Position numbers and translations under genes: made by a program
Assembly (NCBI GenBank): GCA_026692665.1
Contig: JAPLOF010000033.1
Span: 62,001 to 126,000, forward strand
Reading direction: 5' to 3'
Source of the DNA: Planctomycetota bacterium
GTDB lineage: Bacteria > Planctomycetota > UBA1135 > GCA-002686595
DNA: 64,000 nt
In this document: piece by piece, positions 53,687 through 64,000 of the stretch
Position numbering within the stretch: position 1 is the stretch's first letter
Layout: every line of letters begins with the position of its first letter
Notes under the pieces: generated by a model
Told to the model about the DNA's origin: nothing
Databases searched by the model: none
Seen by the model: only the letters and a program-made list of their open reading frames with translations

Positions 53687-54371
53687 GGATCGTCTCCCCG
53701 CGCGCGGCCTCGGCCGCGGCGCGGAAGCGGGACAGGGTCGCTCCCAGATCGGGAGCACCGAACAGCGCCGAACCAGAGACCAGGACGTCCGCTCCCGCAG
53801 CGGCGCACAGCGGGATCGTCTCGGCGTTCAATCCGCCGTCCATCTCGACGTAGCCCCCCCATCCGCGAGCGCGGATGGCGCGGGTCTTCGCCAGCATCTC
53901 GGGCAAGAAGCGCTGCCCGCCGAAGCCGGCGTACACGCTCATCACGAGGACCAGGTCGACGTCACCGAGAAGGGGCAGGACGCGCTCGACCGGGCAATCG
54001 GGGTTCAGGGAGACGCCGACCTTGGCGACGCCCGCGGCACGGAAAGCGGCGATGACCTCGCGCGCCTCGGCGTCGTCGGCCGTCGTCTCGACGTGGAACG
54101 TGAGCACGTGCGCGCCCGCCTTCGCGAAGGCGGCGGCGTAGCGGCGCGGTTCCGAGATCATCAAGTGCACGTCGAGCGGGACGCGCGCGCGCTTCTTCAG
54201 CGCCTCGACGACCACCGGCCCGATCGTGAGGTTCGGCACGAAGTGCCCGTCCATGACGTCCACGTGCAGCCAGTCGGCCCCCGCGGCCTCGGCGCGCGCG
54301 ACCTCGTCGCCCAGGCGCGCGAAGTCGGCGGCCAGGAGCGAGGGCGAGATGAGGATGGGACGGCGGGCCAT
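53679..54371 (-). CDS. rpe: Ribulose-phosphate 3-epimerase
   Basis: The 230-residue TIM-barrel enzyme interconverts ribulose-5-P and xylulose-5-P. Conserved segments are ILISPSLLAADFARLGDEV, WLHVDVMDGHFVPNLTIGP (metal-binding His and Asp), VHLMISEPRRY, VMSVYAGFGGQRFLPEML and VEMDGGLNAETIP. SVYAGFGGQ differs from the usual SVNPGFGGQ by Ala for Pro and Tyr for Asn. Its 3' end overlaps the accD start. Confidence 0.95.
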   Translation of the reverse strand: MARRPILISPSLLAADFARLGDEVARAEAAGADWLHVDVMDGHFVPNLTIGPVVVEALKKRARVPLDVHLMISEPRRYAAAFAKAGAHVLTFHVETTADDAEAREVIAAFRAAGVAKVGVSLNPDCPVERVLPLLGDVDLVLVMSVYAGFGGQRFLPEMLAKTRAIRARGWGGYVEMDGGLNAETIPLCAAAGADVLVSGSALFGAPDLGATLSRFRAAAEAARGETIHA

Positions 54372-54610
54372 GCGGACAGGCGGGCGCGCGATCCAGGGGC
54401 GGACCGGAGCGCGGCGGCGGTCGGAACGGGCGTTCCGGCCGGGAGGGCGATTCTAGCCAGGGCGGGGGCCGGGAGCCCAGCGAGAGCTGAAACTGACCCA
54501 GTCCGCTGGCCTTTTGGGGTGCTGACTGCACGCACCCACCAGGGATGGTGCTCGGTATCCACCGGACACCGCGATCTCAGGCCCGGGATCGCTCGGGCCA
54601 CGCAACGGGG
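54372..54610. other. pgk-rpe spacer with hairpin and imperfect inverted repeats
   Basis: The stretch after the pgk stop holds a hairpin GCGATC (54571-54576) / GATCGC (54587-54592), a likely pgk terminator. AAACTGACCC at about 54489 on the plus strand and AAGCTGACCC on the minus strand (across the pgk stop, about 54609-54618) are the starts of an imperfect inverted repeat of about 23 bp (19 matches by eye). Nothing coding is seen. Confidence 0.4.
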
Positions 54611-55831
54611 TCAGCTTCCGGCGCGGGGGGCCTGGCTCCCCTGAAGCGCCTGGATCCCCGGCAGGGTCCCCGTCTCGAGGAGTTCCAGGGAGGCCCCGCC
54701 CCCGGTGCTGATGTGCCGGATCCGGCTCGCGAGCCCCAGCATCTCGACCGCCGCGACCGAGTCGCCGCCGCCGACGACGGTGTACCCGGGGCAGGCCGCC
54801 ACCGCGCGCCCGACGGCCTCGGTGCCGCCGCGGAATGCCGGCCATTCGAAGACCCCCATCGGTCCGTTCCAGACCACGGTCCGCGCGGACTGGATCCGCG
54901 CCGCGTAGCGCTCGCGCGTCTTCGGGCCGATGTCGAGGCCCATCAGGCCCTCCGGGATCTCGGCGCCGGTCGCGATGGGCTTCGCGCCCTCGTCGAACGC
55001 TTCGGCGCAGACGTGGTCCTCGGGCAGCAGGATCTCGACCTTGCGCGCGGCGGCCTTCGCGAGGCATCCGCGCACGGCGTCGAGTTGGTCCTTCTGGACC
55101 AGGGACTTCCCGATCGCTCCCCCGCGCGCCGACAGGAACGTGTAGGTCATGCCGCCGCCGACGAGCAGCGCGTCGACCTTGTCGAGCAGGTGGTCGACGA
55201 CCTGCAACTTGTCGCTGACCTTCGCGCCGCCGAGGATCGCCACGAGCGGGCGCTCGGGCTTCTCGAGCACGCGGCCGAACGCGGCGATCTCCTTCTCCAT
55301 CAGCCGGCCGGCGGCCGACGGCAGGAGCCGCGCGATGCCGCACACCGACGCGTGATCGCGGTGCGCCGCGCCGAACGCGTCGTTCACGAAGCAATCGCCG
55401 AGTTGCGCCCACTGCGCGGCCAGCGCGGAGTCGCCCTTCTCATCGCCATCGTGGAAACGGACGTTCTCGAGCAACACGACGCTGCCGCGCGGCGCCGACG
55501 CGATCGCGGCGACGACGGCCGGGCCCGTGCTCTCCTTCAGGATCACGACCGGCGAACCCAGGAGTTCCTGCAGGCGCGCGCCCATCGGCGCGAGCCGCAT
55601 CGACTCGACCACCTTGCCCTTCGGCCGACCCAGGTGGCTGAGCAGGATCGGCTTGCCGCCCTTCCCGAGCACCTCGCGGATCGTCGGGACGGCGGCGCGG
55701 ATCCGCGTGTCGTCCGTGATCTTCCCCGTGTCGTCCTGCGGGCAGTTGAAGTCGACGCGCACGAGGACGCGCTTCCCAGACAGGGCCAGATCGTCGAGGC
55801 GCGGGACGGTGAGCGAGGGAGCGGATGCCAT
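54611..55831 (-). CDS. pgk: Phosphoglycerate kinase
   Basis: The 406-residue glycolytic/gluconeogenic enzyme has the N-terminal substrate signature VLVRVDFNCPQDDTGKITDD, then HLGRPKG, and the nucleotide-domain segments AILGGAKVSDKLQVVDHLLD, WNGPMGVFEWPAFRGGT and YTVVGGGDSVAAVE, ending STGGGASLELLE. The substrate signature has CPQDD where many enzymes have NVPLD. It lies 16 bp downstream of gap, so the two form an operon. Confidence 0.97.
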   Translation of the reverse strand: MASAPSLTVPRLDDLALSGKRVLVRVDFNCPQDDTGKITDDTRIRAAVPTIREVLGKGGKPILLSHLGRPKGKVVESMRLAPMGARLQELLGSPVVILKESTGPAVVAAIASAPRGSVVLLENVRFHDGDEKGDSALAAQWAQLGDCFVNDAFGAAHRDHASVCGIARLLPSAAGRLMEKEIAAFGRVLEKPERPLVAILGGAKVSDKLQVVDHLLDKVDALLVGGGMTYTFLSARGGAIGKSLVQKDQLDAVRGCLAKAAARKVEILLPEDHVCAEAFDEGAKPIATGAEIPEGLMGLDIGPKTRERYAARIQSARTVVWNGPMGVFEWPAFRGGTEAVGRAVAACPGYTVVGGGDSVAAVEMLGLASRIRHISTGGGASLELLETGTLPGIQALQGSQAPRAGS

Positions 55832-55847
55832 GGCGCGCTGCTCGCGG

Positions 55848-58701
<2,854 letters not shown>

Positions 58702-58744
58702 CTCGCGGGGGGATCGGCGGTACCCTCTCCGTTCGCCTTCCCCG

Positions 58745-59497
58745 ATGCCGGTTCCGACCTTGCCCCCGCCGTCTCCGAGCACCCTCCTCGCCACGAACGT
58801 GCGCGCCGTCGAGGACCGGATCGCGGCCGCGGCGCGCCGTGCCGGCCGGGAGCCGGCGGCGGTGCGCCTCGTGGCGGTCACGAAGTCCGTCCCCGCGGCC
58901 GTCACGGCCGAGCTGGTGCACCTCGGGGTCGTGGACCTGGGCGAGAACCGCTCCGACGTGCTCGCGGCGAAGGCCGCGGACCTGCGGGCCCTCGGCCTCG
59001 CGCCCCGCTGGCACTTCGTCGGGCACCTGCAGCGCAACAAGGCGCGCGAGGTGGCGCAGTTCGCGACCCTGGTCCATTCCGTCGATTCCGAGCGCCTGCT
59101 CGAGACGCTCGACCGCCTCGCGGGCGAGATCGGGCGGGAGCTCGAAGTCCTGGCGCAGGTGAAGCTCACCGACGAGCCTTCCAAGTCGGGCCTCGACCCG
59201 CGCGACCTCGCGGCGTTCCTGGCGCGAGGCCGGGCCGCGCGTCACGTGCGGGTCGTCGGTCTGATGGCGATGGGACCGCTCGTCGAGGACGACGGGGACA
59301 GGAGCGATCGCGCGCGGGCGGTGTTCCGGCGCGCCGCGAGCCTGGCCCGCGAGCACCGCGAGTCCTTCGCGCGCGCTCCCGAGCTCTCGATCGGCATGAG
59401 CGACGACTTCGATATCGCCGTCGAGGAGGGCGCGACGCTCGTGCGCGTCGGTTCGCGCCTCTACGCCGGCCTCCCAAGTGGAGGATCCTCGGCGTGA
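58745..59497 (+). CDS. PLP homeostasis protein, YggS/PROSC family
   Basis: The 250-residue TIM-barrel protein binds pyridoxal 5'-phosphate through the lysine in VRLVAVTKSVPAA. Conserved segments are LGENRSDVLAAKA, WHFVGHLQRNKAREV, VHSVDSERLLETLDRL, VLAQVKLTDEPSKSGLDP, LSIGMSDDFDIAVEEGATLV and RVGSRLYAG. The start at 58745 (MPVPTLPPPSPSTLLATNV) follows the tilS stop by 43 bp. Its stop overlaps the kinase GTG (GTGA). Confidence 0.93.
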   Translation: MPVPTLPPPSPSTLLATNVRAVEDRIAAAARRAGREPAAVRLVAVTKSVPAAVTAELVHLGVVDLGENRSDVLAAKAADLRALGLAPRWHFVGHLQRNKAREVAQFATLVHSVDSERLLETLDRLAGEIGRELEVLAQVKLTDEPSKSGLDPRDLAAFLARGRAARHVRVVGLMAMGPLVEDDGDRSDRARAVFRRAASLAREHRESFARAPELSIGMSDDFDIAVEEGATLVRVGSRLYAGLPSGGSSA

Positions 59498-62433
59498 GCG
59501 AGCGACTGCTCATCGAGTCGGCCGGGCGCCCCGCGGCGGAGCTGCCGCGCGCCGGCACGCTCGTCGTCGGCAGCGATTCCGCTCGCGCCGGTTACGTCGT
59601 CTCCGGGCCGGGCGTCGCCGACCTGCACTGCGCGATCGGACGCGCGAAGGCCGGCGGTTGGGCGGTGAAGGACCTGGGTTCGAAGGCCGGCACGTACGTG
59701 AACGGCGCGCGGATCGAAGTCGCGAAGCTCGGCGCCGGGGACGAGCTGCGCGTCGGGGACGTGGTGTTGCGCGTTCTCGATCCGGCCCCGAGGCCGGATC
59801 GCACGGGATCTTCCGGTTCCGGTGCTCCCCTCTCTTTCCCCGCGCCCCCACCGAAGTCCCCGCTCCCGCACGAGACGCAGGCCCTGCACGTTGCCGACCT
59901 CGCGCCGGATCTCCAGGCTGCACAGCCCGTCGCCGCGTCGCCCGCCGGGCCCTCGGGTCCGAACGGCAGCACGAAGAGCACGCCACTCCCCTCGATCAGC
60001 GGCTTTCGCATCGAGAAGCGCATCGGCCGCGGCGGCATGGGCGACGTGTACCTCGCGGTGCAGACGAGCCTCGACCGTCGCGTCGCGCTCAAGACCCTCA
60101 CGTCGCGCTTCGCCGCGGACGCCGAATTCGTCCGACGTTTCCAGGCCGAAGCGCGCGCCGCCGCCGCGCTGAACCACCCCAACGTCGTGACCGTGTACGA
60201 CGTCGGCGAGGACAAGGGCGCGCACTACCTCTCCATGGAGTTCATGGAGCGCGGCACGCTCGAGGACCGCGTCGCCAAAGCCGGACGCCTCCCGGTCGAC
60301 GAGGTGCTGGCGATCCTGCGCGACGCCGCCGCCGGCCTCGTGTTCGCCGAGGCGAAGCGGATCGTGCACCGCGATCTGAAGCCCGCGAACCTGATGCAGA
60401 ACCACGTCGGCCAGACGAAGATCGCCGACCTGGGTCTGGCGACGCACGTCGAAGCCGAGGAGGCGCAGACCGCCGACCGCAAGGTGTTCGGCACGCCGCA
60501 CTTCATGTCGCCCGAGCAGGCGCGCGGGGAGAAGGTCGACCACCGCTCGGACCTCTACTCGCTGGGCGCCACGGCGTACCGCCTGCTCACCGGCCACACG
60601 CCCTTCGAGGGCAAAGACGCGCGCGAGATCGTGCGGGCGCTGCTCAAGGACGAGCCGCGCCCGATGCGCGAGTTCGTGCCCGACCTGCCCGAAGGCATCG
60701 TCGACCTCGTGGGTCGTCTGATGCGCAAGGACGCCGCGGCCCGGATCCAGAGCGCGAACGAGCTGGCTCGCGAGATCGAAGCCCTGCGCGCGCGCGGCGG
60801 ACAATCGCCGGCCAGCTCCGACGGCCGGAAGAAGTCGTCGCTGCTCCCGCTGATGCTCCTCCTGCTCGCGGCCGGCGGCGGGGCGTGGTGGTGGTTCGTC
60901 GGTCAGCACCAGTTCAACCCGAAGAAGCCCCCTCCGCCGACGGTCGCGCGCCCCCTGACCACGCCGGACGCTCCTCCGGTCGTCACCAGGCCCAAGCCGG
61001 ACCCGGTCGTCCCGAAGCCAGCCAAGGAGAAGGACGACAAGGAGATCCAGCTCTTCGAGGCGACGGCCAAGGTGGCGCTGCTCGAGCTCATGCAGCGCGA
61101 GATGCAACCCAATGACCGCCGCGACGAGTTGAGGTTGCTCGCGCAGAAGTACCAGGGCACGACGGCCGCGACGGACGCCTTGGCGAAGGCCGAGGAGATC
61201 TCCAACGCGCTCGATCGGGCCTCGCAGGCCGCGACGGCGAAGAAGACTCTCGTCGACGACCTGATGGTGAAGCTGCGCGCCGCCGCGCGGCTCGATGTGA
61301 AGCCACCGGAACCGGGCAAGTCGTTCCTGGCGATGCGTGCGATCCCGGGCGTGGACGAGTTGGCGTCGGACCCGGTCTTCGTCGCGGCACGCAAGGAGCT
61401 CGAGAACCGGATCGTCGGCCAGGCGACCTTCTACGCGCGCGAGACCATGGGCGAGTCGAACCGCGCCCTCGAACGCGGGGACTACGAGGGCGCCAAGAAG
61501 ATCCTGGCGGACCTGCTGCCCGTCTTCGACCTGCCGGAGTTCCCGATCGGGCGCGCCCCGAGCGGCGTCGACGAGTTGTTCGAAGTGGGCCGCGAGGCGC
61601 GCGAGAAGTACTTCAACCTCGAACAGGTCAAGGTGGCCTTCGAACGCAAGCGCTCGCGCGAGGACCAGCTCGCGATCGCGGCCGGCCTGGGCGGTGCCAG
61701 TGGACTCGAACGCGAGCTCGCCACGCTGGACTTCGCCGCGGCGCGCGAACGCCTGGAGCGGCTCGCGACACGGCTCACCGGACCGAACGAGCAGAAGCTC
61801 GCGCGCGAGTTGGCCGCGGAATGCACGGTCGCCCGCACGGTGCTCGGGACGCTCGGCACCGAGTTCGCGCAGTGGCGGCGCAAGTCCTTCACCGATCCAC
61901 GCGAGAAGAAGAGCACGAGCCGTAACGCGGTCGGGGCCGACGCCGACGGCATCCTCTACGAAGCCGAAGCGGGCAAGGTCGAGCGGTTGCCCTGGTCGGC
62001 GTTCGGAGCGGACGTGCAGGCCCTGAACAAGCTGTTCGTGGAGCGGCTGCAGCGCGAGTGGACCACCGATGAGCAGGCCGGCATCGCGACGATCCTGCGC
62101 CTCTCCGCGTCCGTGGAGGCCGTGCGGGCAGCCGCGAAGATGTTCGACTCCTCCAAGAAGGCGAACTTCACCGAGGGCAACGCGCGCGACCTGCGCGGTC
62201 TGTTCGCGCCTGCGGCGCAGTGGGCCGAACTCGCCGGTCCCGCGACCAAGGCGAAGCTCACGAGGGAGTCGGACGCCGCCGAAGTCCTGTGCGACGCCCT
62301 GCGTGCCGCGACGGACACCCGCTGGGCCGCCGCCGCGGCGGGCATCGAACGACTGCTCACGGACTACGCGGACACGGTTCTCGTGCGGCTCGTCTCGGAC
62401 GGCCGCACGGTGCAGGAGATCTCGGGCGGATGA
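59494..62433 (+). CDS. FHA-domain serine/threonine protein kinase, membrane-anchored
   Basis: The 979-residue protein starts at a GTG overlapping the upstream stop. An FHA domain (residues about 20-95: GVADLHCAIGRAKAGGWAVK, GTYVNGARIEV) precedes the kinase (about 170-430), with GRGGMGDVYLA, the VALK lysine, catalytic HRDLKPANL, IADLGLA (DLG instead of DFG) and FMSPEQARGEKVDHRSDLYS. A single helix (LLPLMLLLLAAGGGAWWWFV, about 451-471) leads to a 500-residue extracytoplasmic part that is helical and matches no named sensor. Fusing an FHA to the kinase is unusual, as they are normally separate partners. Neighbours suggest it is expressed with tilS, yggS and purine genes. Confidence 0.9.
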   Translation: MSERLLIESAGRPAAELPRAGTLVVGSDSARAGYVVSGPGVADLHCAIGRAKAGGWAVKDLGSKAGTYVNGARIEVAKLGAGDELRVGDVVLRVLDPAPRPDRTGSSGSGAPLSFPAPPPKSPLPHETQALHVADLAPDLQAAQPVAASPAGPSGPNGSTKSTPLPSISGFRIEKRIGRGGMGDVYLAVQTSLDRRVALKTLTSRFAADAEFVRRFQAEARAAAALNHPNVVTVYDVGEDKGAHYLSMEFMERGTLEDRVAKAGRLPVDEVLAILRDAAAGLVFAEAKRIVHRDLKPANLMQNHVGQTKIADLGLATHVEAEEAQTADRKVFGTPHFMSPEQARGEKVDHRSDLYSLGATAYRLLTGHTPFEGKDAREIVRALLKDEPRPMREFVPDLPEGIVDLVGRLMRKDAAARIQSANELAREIEALRARGGQSPASSDGRKKSSLLPLMLLLLAAGGGAWWWFVGQHQFNPKKPPPPTVARPLTTPDAPPVVTRPKPDPVVPKPAKEKDDKEIQLFEATAKVALLELMQREMQPNDRRDELRLLAQKYQGTTAATDALAKAEEISNALDRASQAATAKKTLVDDLMVKLRAAARLDVKPPEPGKSFLAMRAIPGVDELASDPVFVAARKELENRIVGQATFYARETMGESNRALERGDYEGAKKILADLLPVFDLPEFPIGRAPSGVDELFEVGREAREKYFNLEQVKVAFERKRSREDQLAIAAGLGGASGLERELATLDFAAARERLERLATRLTGPNEQKLARELAAECTVARTVLGTLGTEFAQWRRKSFTDPREKKSTSRNAVGADADGILYEAEAGKVERLPWSAFGADVQALNKLFVERLQREWTTDEQAGIATILRLSASVEAVRAAAKMFDSSKKANFTEGNARDLRGLFAPAAQWAELAGPATKAKLTRESDAAEVLCDALRAATDTRWAAAAAGIERLLTDYADTVLVRLVSDGRTVQEISGG

Positions 62434-62783
62434 ACGCCGGCGACCCGAGCGCCATGCGTCACGGGCTCGAGCCCCTCGCGGGTGGAGTCCGTTGCGCGTT
62501 GACCATCCGCGCGCAACCCGGGGCGCGACGATCGGGTTTCGCCGGGTTCTGGAACGGCTTCGTGAAGGTCGCCGTGTCGGCGCCGCCCGAGGACGGCCGC
62601 GCCAACGATGCGCTGCGCGAGGAAGTCGCGCGGATCGCCGGCGTCCGCGCCTCGGCGGTCGTCCTCGTCTCGGGCGCGACCTCGCGCGAGAAGCGCTTCG
62701 AGATCGATGCACCTGAAGCCACGGTGCGCGCCCGCATCGAGGCCTTGCCTACGCCGGACGACAAGGGGGCCAATCCCGCATGA
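62430..62783 (+). CDS. DUF167 (YggU) family protein
   Basis: The 117-residue product has the family core: LTIRAQPGARRSGFAGF, then VKVAVSAPPEDGRANDALRE and VVLVSGATSREKRFEI. The start ATG overlaps the kinase stop (ATGA), and its stop overlaps the next ATG. Function is unknown; members are commonly encoded near yggS, as here. Confidence 0.9.
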   Translation: MNAGDPSAMRHGLEPLAGGVRCALTIRAQPGARRSGFAGFWNGFVKVAVSAPPEDGRANDALREEVARIAGVRASAVVLVSGATSREKRFEIDAPEATVRARIEALPTPDDKGANPA

Positions 62784-63649
62784 CCCAGTCAGCTCTCGAT
62801 TCCGCCGTCGATCTCGCGATGGCGGCGCTGAAGCGGCGCGAGACCGCCGAACCGCAGGCGCTGTTGCTGCTGGCGACCGGGTCGGCGACCTTCGCGACCC
62901 GGCTCGCCGGGCTGGAGCGCGTCCCCTTCTCCAGGCTCGACGGCGCGCCGGCGGCGTGGCGCGAGGCCACGCTGTACACGGGCCGCCTCGGCGATCTCTC
63001 GGTGTGGCTCGTCGACGACGCCCCGGGCGCGGCCGAGGACGGCGGACGCGAGGAACCCGGCGAGCCGGCGTGGGCCCGCGGGTTCCCCGTGTGGCTCGCC
63101 GCCGCGGCCGGCGCATCGGTCATGGTCCACGCATCGGCGGGCTACGCGCTGGAGAGCGATCGGAAGATCACGCCCGGGATGCTGGCGTTGGTGCGCGACC
63201 ACGTGAACTTCTCCGGCCGGACTCCGCTCTACGCGCTCGGCGCGTCGGAGCTCGGGCCCCTCTTCCCCGACACCTCGCAGCTCCACAACGCGGACCTGCG
63301 CGAGGCGGCCCTGAAGCTCGCGGACAGGCTGGGCGTGAAGGCGGCCGAGGCGGTCGCCGCATGCGTTGCGGGCCCGTGTCTCGAAACCGCCGCAGAGCGC
63401 AGGTTCTGGGCGCGCGCCGGCGCCGATGTCGCCGTGCAGGAGCTCCAGAACCCGCTGATCGCCGCCGCGCACGCCGGATTCGCGGCGCTCGCCATCGTGT
63501 GCGTCACGGACGCGGGCGAGGGCGCCAGCGACGTGAAGGGCATCGTGATGCGCGCCGACGCGCTGGCCGCCGCGCTCGAGGACCTTCTCGTGGCCCTGTC
63601 GGGCGACATCGCGAGCATCGCCATCGACTCCGGGGTGGACGAGCGGTGA
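62780..63649 (+). CDS. Purine-nucleoside-phosphorylase-like protein
   Basis: The 289-residue product matches the trimeric PNP/MTAP family by DHVNFSGRTPLYALG, GPLFPDTSQLHNADLREAAL, VAGPCLETAAERRFWARAGA and LIAAAHAGFAALAIVCVTDA. At the position of the human PNP base-binding Asn243 it has Asp (CVTD), which in MTAP-like enzymes favours 6-aminopurines. The canonical NAAGG is replaced by VHASAGY and the VGMST by VAVQE, so it is a diverged member. Start and stop overlap neighbours by 4 bases. It would act on purine nucleosides, with purN as its neighbour. Confidence 0.78.
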   Translation: MTQSALDSAVDLAMAALKRRETAEPQALLLLATGSATFATRLAGLERVPFSRLDGAPAAWREATLYTGRLGDLSVWLVDDAPGAAEDGGREEPGEPAWARGFPVWLAAAAGASVMVHASAGYALESDRKITPGMLALVRDHVNFSGRTPLYALGASELGPLFPDTSQLHNADLREAALKLADRLGVKAAEAVAACVAGPCLETAAERRFWARAGADVAVQELQNPLIAAAHAGFAALAIVCVTDAGEGASDVKGIVMRADALAAALEDLLVALSGDIASIAIDSGVDER

Positions 63650-64000
63650 GCCGCGCGCGCGTCGCGGTGTTCGTCTCGGGCGGCGGGCGCTCGCTCGAGA
63701 ACCTGGTGGAGATCTCGCGCGGGACGGACCTCGGCGCGGAGGTCGTGCTCGTGGTCGCGAACAAGACCGGGATCGGCGCGCTCGAGCGCGCGGCGCGGTT
63801 GAAGATCCCGAGCGTCGTGCTGGATCCGGATCGAAAGCTCTCTCCGGCCGAGTTCTCGCGCGACGCATTCCTCGCGGTGGAGAGCTTCCGCTGCGACCTC
63901 GTCGTGCTGGCGGGGTTCCTGCGTCTCTTGCCCATTCCCGACGCATGGCTGGGCCGCGTGCTGAACATCCACCCGGCGCTGTTGCCGGCGTTCGGCGGCC
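63646..64000 (+). CDS. purN: Phosphoribosylglycinamide formyltransferase, 3' truncated by the window
   Basis: The first 118 residues are present, starting at a GTG that overlaps the previous stop (GTGA). RVAVFVSGGGRSLENLVEIS is the phosphate-binding N-terminus and VLNIHPALLPAFGG the active-site stretch with the catalytic His. It carries out step 3 of purine synthesis (GAR to FGAR). The remainder lies past base 64000. Confidence 0.92.
   Translation, partial: MSRARVAVFVSGGGRSLENLVEISRGTDLGAEVVLVVANKTGIGALERAARLKIPSVVLDPDRKLSPAEFSRDAFLAVESFRCDLVVLAGFLRLLPIPDAWLGRVLNIHPALLPAFGG

Noticed and set aside
54489-54618. AAACTGACCC/AAGCTGACCC inverted repeat as ends of a mobile element
   Set aside because: Only about 23 bp imperfect, no target duplication or transposase; more simply part of the pgk terminator region.
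59461-62712. 1,083-codon minus-strand frame opposite the kinase
   Set aside because: Shadow of the FHA-kinase coding sequence; no domain, no start context.

Overview
The window is about 64 kb of very GC-rich bacterial DNA (roughly 70% GC by eye), densely coded on both strands, with no CRISPR array, tRNA, rRNA or insertion sequence that I could find. Several features point to a deep-branching Planctomycetota bacterium, perhaps from a marine lineage. They are a serine/threonine kinase with an FHA domain, a sulfatase-modifying-enzyme (SUMF1) domain with a kinase-fusion-like N-terminal part, a TIGR03790-type protein, choice-of-anchor E proteins, HEAT and VWA proteins, and secreted proteins that share one cysteine-rich C-terminal module. 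The phylum call is inference from gene content; no marker gene was searched.

Layout. 1-1.1 kb: 3' end of a SUMF1-domain gene. 1.5-7.8 kb: two secreted proteins with the shared C-terminal module, flanking a YgiQ radical SAM protein and a tiny bL34 (rpmH) gene. 7.9-11.8 kb: three central-metabolism genes on the minus strand (fumC, mdh, NAD-type icd), with an 81-bp, almost perfect inverted repeat between icd and mdh. 11.9-17 kb: HEAT, TPR and VWA proteins. 17-19.3 kb: mnmA, yajC, yraN. 19.4-25.6 kb: an exopolysaccharide sugar transferase broken by a frameshift, then secreted proteins, two of which carry the C-terminal module. 25.7-30.6 kb: a TM2-like protein, mnmG, a HEAT/TPR protein and a histone-deacetylase-fold enzyme. 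30.7-34.5 kb: a metal-uptake locus (beta-barrel, binding protein, ATPase, permease). 36.2-40.2 kb: a benzoyl-CoA epoxidation (box) locus with boxR divergent from boxC-boxB. 40.3-52.5 kb: an S1-domain protein, DUF3309, a possible C25-type peptidase, a response regulator, panB, an FAD oxidoreductase, a possible JmjC/cupin oxygenase coupled to a methyltransferase, and a secreted esterase. 52.7-56.9 kb: gap, pgk, rpe and accD on the minus strand. 57.1-64 kb: tilS followed by yggS, an FHA-kinase, a DUF167 gene, a PNP-like gene and purN, the last five joined by 4-base stop/start overlaps.

How the parts work together. fumC, mdh and icd supply TCA-cycle steps; gap, pgk, rpe and accD supply triose/pentose metabolism and malonyl-CoA. 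BoxB and BoxC would feed aromatic carbon through benzoyl-CoA, but the epoxidase reductase BoxA and a benzoate-CoA ligase are not in the window. The metal locus looks like a self-contained outer-membrane-to-cytoplasm import route. The most interesting candidate for something undescribed is the C-terminal module on four otherwise different exported proteins, which may be a lineage-specific sorting or attachment domain. Other points of interest are the long hairpin between icd and mdh, the Asn-to-Asp change in the PNP-like enzyme, and the putative oxygenase/methyltransferase pair.
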